DNA from: Sphingobacterium bovistauri
GTDB lineage: Bacteria > Bacteroidota > Bacteroidia > Sphingobacteriales > Sphingobacteriaceae
DNA: 64,000 nucleotides
Direction: 5' to 3'
NCBI RefSeq assembly: GCF_020295405.1
Contig: NZ_JADEYP010000014.1
Coordinates: 35,955-99,954, forward strand
Numbering within the stretch: the first letter of the stretch is position 1; each line of letters opens with the position of its first letter. A model generated the notes under the pieces. That model had not been told where the DNA came from. It did no database searches and saw nothing but the letters and a program-made list of their open reading frames with translations. Shown here in pieces: positions 9,171-19,196 of this stretch. A program made the translations under genes and the position numbers.

Positions 9171-11315
9171 TTAAATTTCTTTCGAAGCTAATGTAGTTAC
9201 ATTCTTTTGTAAATCACCTGAAATTTTGACTAAAAATTGTAGTTGATCAGTAATTAATAGTGTTTCATCATCGATAGAATCTACAGATTGTTTTTCAATT
9301 GTTTTTACATAATTGATCTGTTGAGAATCATTCAACGCAATTTCATTAATTGATTTTTCCAAGTGCCCCAAACATTTGAGCAATAGTTTTACATGTGTAT
9401 TATTGTATGACTCCGTGGTCGTATTGTATAGTTGTGTAAGTAAAGTTGCTGTATAGGAAGAAAATATATGATTTAAAATAACAAATCTATTTACCTCTTT
9501 TGTGTTCTTTTGTCTCCATTTAGGCTCGGTAATTAGACGCTGGAAGGTAGAGCCCATATTGGCGGAGGCAATGTAGACTTCTTTACGTGCTAGTTTGTAT
9601 TCGGTTACTGAAATCTTCTTGTCTGATAATAATATAATAGCTTGTGCTAAATATTTATAATTAGCAATTAGCAAGTTTCGCATGTTATTACGAATTTGGA
9701 AACTTTCCCAATTTGGAAAAATTATATAGCTAGATAAAAAGGCAATTGAGCCTCCAATAAAGGTATCAATAATACGTTCTTTAGCCATTTCTAATGTATT
9801 GACACCCGTAAAACTTAGCATGATAAGTACATATGGGGTCATGAAAATAACAGCCAGGATATAATTCACGCGGAATAGGCTATAGGCTATTAGGAAGAAA
9901 AAGATTAAAATAGCAAAGCGAATAGTAACATCAGGGACAGTCAAAAGTATGATGCCTCCAATTATACCGCCGATAATAGTTCCTATTAATCGTTGAAGAT
10001 TTCTTTCTTTGGTAAGTCCAAATCCCGGTTTAAGAATGACTAAAATTGTTAATAGAATCCAATATGTCGTAAAACTTGAATAGTTGAAAATGTTAAATAG
10101 AAAATAAGTGCCGGAGAGTACGATTGCCATCCGTAGGGCATGTCTAAATACACTTGAATCTAGACTCAAATTGTCCTTAAAGTTTTGCCAATTTAATATA
10201 TCTCTATTTATAAATTTATTAGATTCTTTTATTTCCTCTTTGTTCAGGTCGTCTGCTTTAAAGAATACATAAGTATACATGTTTTGAACATGTTTTGTAA
10301 TTGTTCGAATATTGATTACAATTTTCTTTAACGGTATAGAGTTTACAGAATTTGATGCATCAAATTCTTCAATTTTTATTCTTATCCGCTCTATTTCATC
10401 TTCAAAATCATATAATTGTTTGGGTTGCTTATTAGCATGGAGTTTAAAGGCGAAGTTGTCCAGTTCGTGCGCTATTTTATCAATGATATTTTTGATTTCT
10501 TCTAATATTCCTGATTCAGTGTATTTGTTTCTTATTTCGGTATAATCATAATGTGTGGTCATACTTTGTTCAAACAAGTCGACCATTTCATTGAAAACAA
10601 GTGTGAGGTAGCGTCCCTCTTTAGTCGTGTCTTTTATTGATCGTTTACTTTGGAATAAGATATCACGTACATTCTCTTGATGTTCATTGACTCCGATTTG
10701 TTTTTCAATAAGTTTGATGTAATTATCATCAGCATCTTTTTTTAAGTCATAAAAATTGGCTTTTAGACGTAAATAGTCCGCGATATGGACAATAGTTTCT
10801 GAGAGTTCTTGCTGCGCTATTCGATACGGGCGGACACGCATTAGCGAAAAACTGATTAACATATACCATACTGCTCCTATAATAAACAGCCCTAAATAAC
10901 GCATCTCTTCTTGAAACGAAAACTGAGCATCAATATTAATAAGCATAATAAGAATCCCCATCATGCCAACTGTCGCCGCCCTTACATTGAATACAGAAAA
11001 CATAGAAAAAATGAACGATAATACAGCTATTATTACGCTCATTATGTAAATGTTATCGTTGGCTAAGGCGGTTGCGATGATTGCTATAATCGAAAATAAT
11101 GTACAATAAAGCATTCCCCATCTACGGTGCCTTGGTGCACCTGGAGTATCAGACAATCCAATAATAAGTGCTCCTAGGGAGATAAAAGTGCCCATGACAA
11201 ATTCTCCTAGAAATGCACAGACAATAACAGGAATGATGGTTCCTAGGGTAATGCGTAAGCCTTCCGCGAAGTATTGACTATAAAAAAAACTGCTTAATTC
11301 TTGTGTTTTTTTCAT
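9171..11315 (-). CDS. FUSC-family inner membrane protein (YccS/YhfK-like)
   Basis: A 714-residue membrane protein made of two similar halves: hydrophobic clusters at about residues 20-160 and 400-530, each followed by a long helical cytoplasmic region. This is the layout of YccS/YhfK and aromatic-acid exporter (FUSC) proteins. The substrate is unknown. It heads a likely two-gene transcript with the YpdA-like reductase. Confidence 0.82.
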   Translation of the reverse strand: MKKTQELSSFFYSQYFAEGLRITLGTIIPVIVCAFLGEFVMGTFISLGALIIGLSDTPGAPRHRRWGMLYCTLFSIIAIIATALANDNIYIMSVIIAVLSFIFSMFSVFNVRAATVGMMGILIMLINIDAQFSFQEEMRYLGLFIIGAVWYMLISFSLMRVRPYRIAQQELSETIVHIADYLRLKANFYDLKKDADDNYIKLIEKQIGVNEHQENVRDILFQSKRSIKDTTKEGRYLTLVFNEMVDLFEQSMTTHYDYTEIRNKYTESGILEEIKNIIDKIAHELDNFAFKLHANKQPKQLYDFEDEIERIRIKIEEFDASNSVNSIPLKKIVINIRTITKHVQNMYTYVFFKADDLNKEEIKESNKFINRDILNWQNFKDNLSLDSSVFRHALRMAIVLSGTYFLFNIFNYSSFTTYWILLTILVILKPGFGLTKERNLQRLIGTIIGGIIGGIILLTVPDVTIRFAILIFFFLIAYSLFRVNYILAVIFMTPYVLIMLSFTGVNTLEMAKERIIDTFIGGSIAFLSSYIIFPNWESFQIRNNMRNLLIANYKYLAQAIILLSDKKISVTEYKLARKEVYIASANMGSTFQRLITEPKWRQKNTKEVNRFVILNHIFSSYTATLLTQLYNTTTESYNNTHVKLLLKCLGHLEKSINEIALNDSQQINYVKTIEKQSVDSIDDETLLITDQLQFLVKISGDLQKNVTTLASKEI

Positions 11316-11400
11316 CAGGTTATTAGAGATTATTATTCTGTCTTATTTTGCTTACAATTTAGTTGTTTCTTTTGGCTGAATAAAATATTATTACAGTAAA

Positions 11401-11430
11401 AAAGCTATTAAGAGGATTCTTAATAGCTTT
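11401..11430 (-). terminator. Terminator after yceI-like gene
   Basis: Perfect 13-bp stem AAAGCTATTAAGA / TCTTAATAGCTTT with loop GGAT. Read on the minus strand it runs into a T tract (complement of 11394-11403). It lies 22 bp beyond the yceI-like stop codon. Confidence 0.8.
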
Positions 11431-11452
11431 TAATATTAGTGTAGTGTGTTTT

Positions 11453-12040
11453 TTAGTTTTTTACGACCTCAACATTTACCGTGATTTGAATTTCAGGTGC
11501 AACAGCAAATACCCCAGAAGGTAATTTGTCTGCATAGTTAATACCGTAGTCAAAACGATTTATTGATGTAGTTGCTGTAAAGCCAGCTCTAGTTTTACCC
11601 CAAGGATCTGTGATGATCCCGTTGTTTTGAGTTACTTTGAAAGTTACTTTTTTTGTAACATCACGAATAGTTAAGTCACCAGTTAATTTGTATTTTCCTT
11701 TTTTACCTTTCAAAACTGCATTTTCTAATTTCATAGTTGGAAATTTTGCTGCACTAAAGAAATCGTCGGATTTTAAGTGATTATCACGCATTTCTACACG
11801 TGTATCAATACTGTTTATATCAATGTTAAAGTTGATTTTCGCGTTGTTAAAATCTGTCGCTGTAGAAGATTCCAAATTACCATCTAATTTTTTGAATTGG
11901 CCATCAACGAAAGCAATTCCTAAATGTTTTACTTCAAATCTTGCGTTAGTGTGGGCCGGGTCAACCGACCATTTAACCTGAGCTACAGCAACATTTGTCA
12001 ATAGGATAAATGCGGCTAAAATGTTTACTATTGTTTTCAT
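11453..12040 (-). CDS. YceI-family periplasmic lipid-binding protein
   Basis: 195 residues with a cleavable signal peptide (MKTIVNILAAFILLTNVAVAQ). YceI hallmarks: WSVDPAHTNARFEVKHLGIA near the N-terminus, the KFPTMKLE region and DWGKTRAGF-like DPWGKTRAGFTATTSINRFDYG near the C-terminus. YceI proteins form a lipocalin-like barrel that binds polyisoprenoids. It is a single gene with its own terminator. Confidence 0.92.
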   Translation of the reverse strand: MKTIVNILAAFILLTNVAVAQVKWSVDPAHTNARFEVKHLGIAFVDGQFKKLDGNLESSTATDFNNAKINFNIDINSIDTRVEMRDNHLKSDDFFSAAKFPTMKLENAVLKGKKGKYKLTGDLTIRDVTKKVTFKVTQNNGIITDPWGKTRAGFTATTSINRFDYGINYADKLPSGVFAVAPEIQITVNVEVVKN

Positions 12041-12132
12041 GTGTTTCTTATTTGACTACAAAGTTTCACATTTAATTTTATGCAAAACTTAATCTATATT
12101 AAGAAATACAATTTATACGTAATTTGTTTGGT

Positions 12133-13251
12133 TTAATCGATACCATTCCACCAATGTGGAAATTTCTTGTACGTATCTAATGAAACAACTTCGCCTATTT
12201 TAGGGGTAATTATTGGGAAATTTTGTACTTCAGCAGATTTTGTAACTCTGATTAGAGGTTCATCCCAAGCGTGATTGGCAAGAGGAAATTTTGATGAATG
12301 TACGGGGATGGTGTATTTGGCAAGCAAATCTTTCGATGCTTGAATTACTTCCTCAGGCATCATGTGTATGTATTTCCACATTTGATTGTATTGGCCATTT
12401 TCTAAAATAGCATAATCGAATGGGCCGAATTTTTCACCTATTTCTTTGAAATGTTTGCCATACCCACTATCTCCTCCAATGTATATTTTTTTAGTATTTG
12501 ATTTTAATACGAAAGAAGACCATAATGTAGTATTACGAGTGAATGTGCGTCCTGAGAAATGCCTTGAAGTAGTGGAAGTGAAATTTAGACCATCAACTTG
12601 CGCTTCTTCGCCCCAAAATAATTCGGTGATTTGATTAGCAGGGTATCCCCATTTCTCTAGGTGTGCTCCAACACCTAAACCTGTTACGATATGTTTGACG
12701 TTGCTTTTGATACTTTGAAAAGTGTTGTAATCTAAATGATCCCAATGGTCATGTGTGATTATCATAATATCAATAGGAGGAAAGTCCGCTGCAGAATAAT
12801 TGTAAGTCATCGAAAATGCTTTGACACTAATGCGTATAGGAGATGCATATTCACTAAAGACAGGGTCCACCAATATTCTTTTTTTGTCTAATTGAAGGTA
12901 ATAAGATGAGTGACCAAACCATACGTATATATTGCTGTCGAGAGGTAGATTTTTGAGATCTGTTTCAATTACAGGAATTGGAACAGATGGTGTATTTCTA
13001 ATTTTCTTGCTGAAAAAGAACCCACGTAGCATGTCTGTATAACTTGTTCCTTCTGCTAATGCAGGTGTAAATTCTAAATTGTCGAAAGCCCCATCTTTGT
13101 AATTTGATGCTTTCTGCATACGTGAAAGTCTTTCTCCATTCGCATTTGCACCAAAGCGTTCAGAACGCATGTATAGAAGCCCACCGACTATTGATATTAC
13201 AAGAAGGATTAGAAGGATTTGCATAAGTCTTTTGATTATTTTTCTTAACAT
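12133..13251 (-). CDS. Membrane-anchored MBL-fold metallo-hydrolase (UlaG/NAPE-PLD-like)
   Basis: 372 residues. An N-terminal membrane anchor (about 8-27) is followed by a metallo-beta-lactamase domain with the zinc motif THDHWDHLD (about 163-171), an upstream WFGHSSYYLQ strand pair and downstream YIGGDSGYGKHF and PVHSSKFPLANH. These fit the beta-lactamase_2 type found in UlaG-like lactonases and NAPE-phospholipase D. The substrate is unknown. The gene stands alone. Confidence 0.88.
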   Translation of the reverse strand: MLRKIIKRLMQILLILLVISIVGGLLYMRSERFGANANGERLSRMQKASNYKDGAFDNLEFTPALAEGTSYTDMLRGFFFSKKIRNTPSVPIPVIETDLKNLPLDSNIYVWFGHSSYYLQLDKKRILVDPVFSEYASPIRISVKAFSMTYNYSAADFPPIDIMIITHDHWDHLDYNTFQSIKSNVKHIVTGLGVGAHLEKWGYPANQITELFWGEEAQVDGLNFTSTTSRHFSGRTFTRNTTLWSSFVLKSNTKKIYIGGDSGYGKHFKEIGEKFGPFDYAILENGQYNQMWKYIHMMPEEVIQASKDLLAKYTIPVHSSKFPLANHAWDEPLIRVTKSAEVQNFPIITPKIGEVVSLDTYKKFPHWWNGID

Positions 13252-13339
13252 AACGAATCTAAAATAGATTAAAATATTTAATTAGAAAGTCATTTTAATA
13301 ATAAAAAACTTCTTTATTTTGATAAGAGGTGTATGAAAA

Positions 13340-13374
13340 AAGAAAACCGTGAATTTTGATTTCACGGTTTTCTT
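13340..13374 (-). terminator. Terminator after the GntR/FCD regulator
   Basis: Perfect 14-bp stem AAGAAAACCGTGAA / TTCACGGTTTTCTT with a 7-nt loop, directly beyond the regulator stop codon at 13376. On the minus strand it ends in a T-rich run. Confidence 0.8.
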
Positions 13375-13375
13375 T

Positions 13376-14089
13376 TTATGCTAAAATCCGAGCAAAATGG
13401 TTGTTTAAGTGAACGCGGATAGCTTTTCGGTAAGCATCAGCGTCCCTTTTCTTAAGTACTTCGACTAATTCTTTATGTGAAATAAAATCACCTTCCACAA
13501 TAGGTTTTTCTAGTATTCCAGATTGATGTACATATTGAAATATAGGAATTAGTAAATCTTGAAGTTCTAATAACATGCTATTGCCTAAGATTTCATATAG
13601 TTTTCCATGAAACTTTTTCTCATCTTCAATACTCCATGGTAAAGCTGTATCCCCAGATACAATGTTTTCGGTCAATAATTCAAGTTCTTGAATATCTTGA
13701 TCCGTTATTTTGTTGATTATAAAGTCAGCAATACCCACCTCTAAAGCAAGACGCATTTCAAAAAGATCTTTCAGGGTACCATTATCCAATAATGATGGAT
13801 GAAATACTTTTTTGAAAGACCCCAATACATCTGGATTAGTAATGACGGCCCCTTTGTGTTTTTTTGATTCTATGAGTCCAATACTCTTAAGGCGTAAAAG
13901 GGCTTCACGAACTACGGTACGACTTACACCCAGCTTTTCTGTTAATTCTAGCTCTTTAGGGAGTATATCTCCAACTTTTAGTTTATTAACCTTTATAAAA
14001 TCGACAATTGAATTTTCAGCTTTATCAACTAAGCTTGAGGTATCTATGTTTTTGAGTACCGTTGAACTCTCTGTGATTGAGTTGCTCAT
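13376..14089 (-). CDS. GntR/FadR-family (FCD) regulator of the sialic-acid locus, NanR-like
   Basis: A 237-residue regulator: winged helix about 20-85 (LKVGDILPKELELTEKLGVS then RTVVREALLRLKSIGLI) and C-terminal FCD ligand domain about 95-225. The FCD domain shows the usual His positions for metal binding (KKFHGKLYE, ISHKELVE, RVHLNNHF). I chose the ATG at 14089 over the upstream TTG at 14113 because homology to GntR proteins starts behind it. It is divergent from the Nan operon and faces a promoter with twin operator-like repeats, which suggests it represses that operon until sialic acid or a catabolite binds. E. coli NanR belongs to the same subfamily. The link to sialic acid is inference from context. 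Confidence 0.85.
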   Translation of the reverse strand: MSNSITESSTVLKNIDTSSLVDKAENSIVDFIKVNKLKVGDILPKELELTEKLGVSRTVVREALLRLKSIGLIESKKHKGAVITNPDVLGSFKKVFHPSLLDNGTLKDLFEMRLALEVGIADFIINKITDQDIQELELLTENIVSGDTALPWSIEDEKKFHGKLYEILGNSMLLELQDLLIPIFQYVHQSGILEKPIVEGDFISHKELVEVLKKRDADAYRKAIRVHLNNHFARILA

Positions 14090-14138
14090 AATGAATCTCT
14101 TATTAAACAACAAATATATAAAAATAATTGAATTAATA

Positions 14139-14169
14139 TTTGGAATTCAAGTATTATGTTATACATTTG
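14139..14169 (+). promoter_or_regulatory. Promoter of the sialic-acid operon
   Basis: TTTG at 14139-14142 (TTG 14140-14142), 19 bp, then TACATTTG at 14162-14169: a full Bacteroidota consensus. Transcription would start near 14174, about 45 nt before the SusC start. Confidence 0.75.
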
Positions 14170-14194
14170 ATATTAATTATGTTATACATAATAC
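14151..14194. promoter_or_regulatory. Twin operator-like repeats over the Nan promoter
   Basis: The 14-mer ATTATGTTATACAT occurs twice, at 14153-14166 and 14176-14189, 23 bp apart (about two helix turns). The first overlaps the -7 box, the second the predicted start site. The whole is bounded by GTATTATG (14151) and its reverse complement CATAATAC (14187-14194). This is the placement expected of a repressor site; the divergent GntR/FCD protein is the natural candidate. Confidence 0.65.
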
Positions 14195-14219
14195 TACTTG
14201 TGTATTTAAACCTTAAGTT

Positions 14220-17200
14220 ATGCGAAAAATTCTAATATTAATTTTATTATGCTTTATGCAAATAGCTGCATATTCGCAAGCAATTCTCAAAGGCTTGGTT
14301 CAATCCGAACAGCGTACAGCACTAATAGGGGTAAGTGTTGTTAACGAGTCTAGTAAGAGCAGCACGATATCCAATGCTCAAGGAGAATTTTCAATCTCTG
14401 TTAATACAGGTGATATCTTAAAATTTACTTCTATAGGATATGTCACATATTCTACAAAAGTTCAAGATTTTAATTTTTTGACGGTTAATTTAGTTCCTGA
14501 TGATCAAGAGCTGGATGAAGTCGTAGTTGTAGGTTATGGTACAGTGAAGCGGACCAAAATCACTTCATCTGTTTCAACTTTAGATAACAAAATTCTGGAA
14601 TCTGGTATGCGTGCTAACCCAGTACAAGCTTTGGCTGGTACAGTTCCAGGCTTGCGTGTCTCAACAGGATCTGGTCGTCCAGGATCAATGGCAAGTATTG
14701 TTTTGCGTGGAGGAACACATTTTGATGGATCGGGCAGTCCGTTGATTATTGTTGATGGACAAGTGCGAAGTAGTCTTTCAGATATTAATCCCGAAGAAAT
14801 TGAACGTTTGGATGTACAAAAAGATGCTTCGGCAACGGCGATTTACGGTGCAAGAGCAAGTAATGGGGTGGTAATCGTAACAACTAAAAACGGGAAAAAC
14901 GGAAGATCGTCTTTGGATTTCAAGGTGAATAGAGGTATTAATTATCTAAATGTACCCTATAATTACTTGAGTAGTGAAGACTATATTCATTGGAGTCGAT
15001 TAGGCGCAGCTGAGGCAATTAAGATGGGTACTCTAGCGAATAATTCATTAGGCTCACCGGGTCCGAGAGGAACAGGAAATGCTTATTTTGCAAATGATGG
15101 TGTAACTCCTTTAGACGGAAATTTTGTGAACGCTGGAAGATGGAGTTTGATGCGCTTGAATGATCAAAATAGATTTTTATTAGATCAAGGCTGGAAAACC
15201 ATGAAAGACGCTATTCCAACAAATGCTGTAGGAAATTATGATGCTAATGGAGAATATTATGATTTGATATTCGAAGATTTTAATTACGGAAATTTAGCCT
15301 TTCATAAGACTTCACCATCACAAGATTATAATTTCTCACTTTCAGGAGGTAATGATAAAGCAAAATACTTTAGTAGTGTTGGAATTTATGATGAAGATGG
15401 ATTGTCGTTAAGTACATTTTATCGCAGATACAATTTTGCCTTAAATACGGATTACAAAATCAAAGATTGGATTACTTCAGAGTCTCGTGTTAATTGGACG
15501 CGTGCTAATTGGCGAGATCAATCTTTGTTTAATGGTGAAGCAAATTACTGGGGACGTATGTTGTCTGCCCCTCCAACGCTAAGAAGCAAAAGTCCAGTTA
15601 CTGGCGATTGGATATTGGGTAGAGATGCCAGCGATGGTAATCCATTAGTTAATATTGATAAATTTATTCGTCGTTCACAAAACGATAAATTTACCCTTAA
15701 CCAAGGCTTAGCTATTAATTTTTTGCCTGAATTAACTTTGCGAGTGAAAGGTATATTATTTTATGAAGAGGAATATCACGAGTCATTTGATAAAGATTAC
15801 AGATCAGGCTTTTTGAGTACAACCAATCCTAATGCTGGATGGAGTAGACAAAGAGGTAGTTCAGCTAGTTTTTGGCGTAGAATCTCCCAAACGTATAATG
15901 CTGTTTTGAATTATGAAAAATCATTTGGACAACATAATGTGAATGCTTTAGCAGGTGGTGAATATTTTGATGCTTATTACCGTTCATTGAATGCATCAGG
16001 AGCATTAGCACCGACAGATGATTTTATGTCATTAGGATTGACAACTAATACTTCTGATAATCCAACAAGAGGTACAAATTCTTCACACAGTAATGATAGA
16101 ATTATATCTCAGTTTGCTCGTGTCAATTATGATTTTGATGATAAGTATTTAGCTTCATTTACTTTCCGTGGAGATGGAATCTCCCGCTTACATAGTGATA
16201 ATAGATGGGGATTCTTTCCAGCAGCTTCAGTTGGTTGGATAGCTTCGCGCGAGGATTTTATTAGTGAAAATGCAACTTGGTTAAACTTCTTAAAGTTGAG
16301 AGCGAGTTGGGGTAAAAACGGTAATATAGGAATAGGAACAAATAATGCCATTGGTATTTATGAAGTACAAGGAAGTTATGGTGTGACAGGAGCCTACGAT
16401 CAGACTAGAGGTTTCTTATTCTCGAATCCAACGCTTCCAGAGCTTACTTGGGAAAAAACGAACACCACTGAAGTGGGAGCGGATATTGGTTTGTTAAATA
16501 ACAGACTAAATCTATCAATAGCTTATTATAACAGAATTACATCAGATAAACTTGCTTACATATCACTTCCTGAATCGGCTGGTATTCCATCTATTCGTAC
16601 AAACAATGGAACAATGCGTAACAGAGGCTTAGAGTTAGAAGCAGGATACCGTTTGATACAAAATGAACAGTTTAATTGGTCATTGAATGCTAATGCTTCA
16701 TATGTTCGTAATAAAATCATCAAACTTCCATTTAATGGAAATGATAACAATCGTCAGGGTGGTACGCAAGTATACGACCCAGCAAGTGGATCATTGATTT
16801 GGGTTGAAGGTTTACAAGAGGGGATGGAATGGGGTGCTATTTATGGTTTCAATATGGTAGGTGTTATTCGTACTGAAGAAGAATTAGCAAATTATAATGT
16901 ACGTGATGATGCGGCAGGTGAAGTGTATAGTACAGGTGGTGCAGCAGGTAGACGTGTAGCAAGTCAAAAAGTAATTACTGAACAAGGATTAACAGGTTAT
17001 CTTCCGACACAACTGGGGGATGCGATGTGGGAGGATGTGAATGGTGATGGCATAATTAACCAAAATGACCGTGTGAAATTAGGAAATACATTACCAAGAT
17101 GGACTGGAGGTTTTAATACTACATTGAGCTATAAAAACTTCTCACTATTTGCTCGCCTAGATTTTGCGTTAGGACATGTCCAAATGGATAGACAGCATGT

Positions 17201-17579
17201 ATGGTCGCTCGGCTCTATGCAAGGAGAGTTTAACGCTGGAGAGATAATAAAAGATACATGGACTAAAGAAAATCCGAATGCGAAGTATCCGAGATACACG
17301 TGGGCAGATCAAAATAATATGAAAAACTTTGATCGACCTAGTAATCTTTTCTATGTTAATTCGAATTATTTAGCATTCAGAGAAGTGTCGTTGAGCTACT
17401 CTGTACCTAAGCAATGGATTAGTCGTGCCAAGATTCAAGATTTGACTTTGAATATTACGGGTCAGAACTTAGGGTACTTATCTAATAGTTTGCTTACACT
17501 ACCAGAGCGTACAGGATTTCAAAATAGTGCATATACTATTCCAACCATGTTGATTTTTGGAGGAAAAATTTCTTTCTAA
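14220..17579 (+). CDS. SusC/RagA-type TonB-dependent outer membrane transporter (NanO-like)
   Basis: 1119 residues, imports a ligand across the outer membrane with TonB energy. Order: signal peptide (1-19), CarboxypepD_reg-like domain (about 22-108), TonB box/plug region opening with VVVGYGTVKRTKITSSVSTL, GDS plug motif region with VLRGGTHFDGSGSPLIIVDG, then a long beta barrel ending in aromatic F (GGKISF). No STN domain. It is the first gene of the Nan operon, 20 bp ahead of its SusD partner. Context predicts free or conjugated sialic acid as ligand, as for NanO of Bacteroidota. Confidence 0.92.
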   Translation: MRKILILILLCFMQIAAYSQAILKGLVQSEQRTALIGVSVVNESSKSSTISNAQGEFSISVNTGDILKFTSIGYVTYSTKVQDFNFLTVNLVPDDQELDEVVVVGYGTVKRTKITSSVSTLDNKILESGMRANPVQALAGTVPGLRVSTGSGRPGSMASIVLRGGTHFDGSGSPLIIVDGQVRSSLSDINPEEIERLDVQKDASATAIYGARASNGVVIVTTKNGKNGRSSLDFKVNRGINYLNVPYNYLSSEDYIHWSRLGAAEAIKMGTLANNSLGSPGPRGTGNAYFANDGVTPLDGNFVNAGRWSLMRLNDQNRFLLDQGWKTMKDAIPTNAVGNYDANGEYYDLIFEDFNYGNLAFHKTSPSQDYNFSLSGGNDKAKYFSSVGIYDEDGLSLSTFYRRYNFALNTDYKIKDWITSESRVNWTRANWRDQSLFNGEANYWGRMLSAPPTLRSKSPVTGDWILGRDASDGNPLVNIDKFIRRSQNDKFTLNQGLAINFLPELTLRVKGILFYEEEYHESFDKDYRSGFLSTTNPNAGWSRQRGSSASFWRRISQTYNAVLNYEKSFGQHNVNALAGGEYFDAYYRSLNASGALAPTDDFMSLGLTTNTSDNPTRGTNSSHSNDRIISQFARVNYDFDDKYLASFTFRGDGISRLHSDNRWGFFPAASVGWIASREDFISENATWLNFLKLRASWGKNGNIGIGTNNAIGIYEVQGSYGVTGAYDQTRGFLFSNPTLPELTWEKTNTTEVGADIGLLNNRLNLSIAYYNRITSDKLAYISLPESAGIPSIRTNNGTMRNRGLELEAGYRLIQNEQFNWSLNANASYVRNKIIKLPFNGNDNNRQGGTQVYDPASGSLIWVEGLQEGMEWGAIYGFNMVGVIRTEEELANYNVRDDAAGEVYSTGGAAGRRVASQKVITEQGLTGYLPTQLGDAMWEDVNGDGIINQNDRVKLGNTLPRWTGGFNTTLSYKNFSLFARLDFALGHVQMDRQHVWSLGSMQGEFNAGEIIKDTWTKENPNAKYPRYTWADQNNMKNFDRPSNLFYVNSNYLAFREVSLSYSVPKQWISRAKIQDLTLNITGQNLGYLSNSLLTLPERTGFQNSAYTIPTMLIFGGKISF

Positions 17580-17599
17580 TCTTTAATTGATATAAAGCA

Positions 17600-19153
17600 A
17601 TGAAAAAATATATAAAAATATTTGGTGTTATCGTTTCCTTACTTGGGGCTACTTCATGTAATAAGTCTTTAGATATTGCTCCAGAGGATTATTTTGCTGA
17701 TGTGAATTATTGGCAAACGGAGACGCAGGTGGACAATTTTATGACAGGTATTCATTCTCAACTACGCGGGCAGCAGTTCCAATTGTTTAGATTGGGAGAG
17801 CTTCGTGGAGGGGCATTGATTACAATTCCTACGTTTCCTGTTTCACTGAGCGAAGTGAATTCTATAGAAAATAGTATGACTGAAGTAACTCCAGGCTTGG
17901 GAGCGTGGGCTGGGTTTATGAATCCTATTCTTCAGATCAATCTATTTATCGAAAAAGTAAATACTATTACATTTCTTTCTGATTCTAAAAAAAGTACGCT
18001 TTTGGGGCAAGCGCATGGCTTAAGGGCGTTCTATTATTTTCATTTGTTACGTACTTATGGAGGAGTTCCGTTGCGTACATCTGCTGATGTGTTGAATAGC
18101 CGTCCAGATCAGGTGGCTTTGCGATTGGCCCGTTCTACGGAAGAAGAAACGTTAGCTCTAGTGAAAACTGACATAGCTAAATCACTTGAAAATTTTGGAA
18201 ATGTACAAGGCTCTAATAAAGCGTATTGGACGTTGAATGCAACAAGAATGCTAAAAGGAGAGGTTTTTTTGTGGTCTGCTAAAGTATATGGTACAAATAC
18301 TGATCTTGCAGAAGCCAAGACAGCCTTAGAAGCGGTGTCAGGATATAGTTTGTTGCCAAATTTTGCCAATGTAATTAAGACAAAACGTAATGCAGAAATA
18401 ATTTTCACACTGCCTTTTCAATTCAATGAAGCGGAAGCTTCTGCTTCAGCAGCATTTTTGTATGACTTGCCAAATTTCAGTGGCTTGTATTTTAAAGACA
18501 CAGTGAGCAGCACAGCAGAAGCCTTAGTTGACCCATTGGTGTTGCAGCAAACCTCTGCGCAGACTATTCAACGTTATGGCTATAAATATCAATTATTCCA
18601 ATCATTTAATCTTAATGATCAACGTCGTAATGCAACATTCTATGATTTTTATGCATTAGATCGTTCTGTAGCGCCTCAGCGTGTGACTGTTCGTAATATA
18701 GTTTTGACTAAGTTTTTAGGGACAATTAATAATAATATTCGTAATTATACGGACGATTGGCCTATCTACCGTGAAGCAGATAGATTGTTGATGTTGGCTG
18801 AAATAGCAAATGCGCAAGGTGAAAACCCACAAAGCTATATTCAACTCGTTAGAAATAGAGCATTCAATGGTACAGATCCAATACCTTTTGTTAATGGCAC
18901 CAAGGATGCAAATGAAATTGCCATTTTTGAAGAACGTATGAAAGAGTTTGTATGGGAAGGGAAACGTTGGTACGATATACGCCGCATGAAATTCGGAAAT
19001 AATCCACTAGTGTTTCAATCCTCTAACCATCCATACGGGGTTTTGAATCAAGCTACAGAAGCGTATAAAGTATTATGGCCAATCGGTAGAGATGTGTGGA
19101 CTAATGATCCATTAGTAGATCAAACACCAGGATACGAAACGACAAAACCTTAA
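17600..19153 (+). CDS. SusD/RagB-type surface glycan-binding lipoprotein (NanU-like)
   Basis: 517 residues. Signal peptide with lipobox ATSC (Cys20), then the SusD TPR-like fold: the N-terminal LDIAPEDYFADVNYWQTETQ pattern, AHGLRAFYYFHLLRTYGGVP, and the C-terminal EERMKEFVWEGKRWYDIRRM motif. It forms the lid of the SusC channel and captures the ligand at the cell surface. In Bacteroidota sialic-acid loci the equivalent NanU binds Neu5Ac. Confidence 0.92.
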   Translation: MKKYIKIFGVIVSLLGATSCNKSLDIAPEDYFADVNYWQTETQVDNFMTGIHSQLRGQQFQLFRLGELRGGALITIPTFPVSLSEVNSIENSMTEVTPGLGAWAGFMNPILQINLFIEKVNTITFLSDSKKSTLLGQAHGLRAFYYFHLLRTYGGVPLRTSADVLNSRPDQVALRLARSTEEETLALVKTDIAKSLENFGNVQGSNKAYWTLNATRMLKGEVFLWSAKVYGTNTDLAEAKTALEAVSGYSLLPNFANVIKTKRNAEIIFTLPFQFNEAEASASAAFLYDLPNFSGLYFKDTVSSTAEALVDPLVLQQTSAQTIQRYGYKYQLFQSFNLNDQRRNATFYDFYALDRSVAPQRVTVRNIVLTKFLGTINNNIRNYTDDWPIYREADRLLMLAEIANAQGENPQSYIQLVRNRAFNGTDPIPFVNGTKDANEIAIFEERMKEFVWEGKRWYDIRRMKFGNNPLVFQSSNHPYGVLNQATEAYKVLWPIGRDVWTNDPLVDQTPGYETTKP

Positions 19154-19196
19154 TACGTTGAATAAAAAAAAAATATTACACAATAAAATAAAAATA

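Noticed and set aside
13812..14216. 134-codon plus-strand frame opposite the FCD regulator
   Set aside because: Antisense of the helix-turn-helix region and runs across the Nan promoter and operators.
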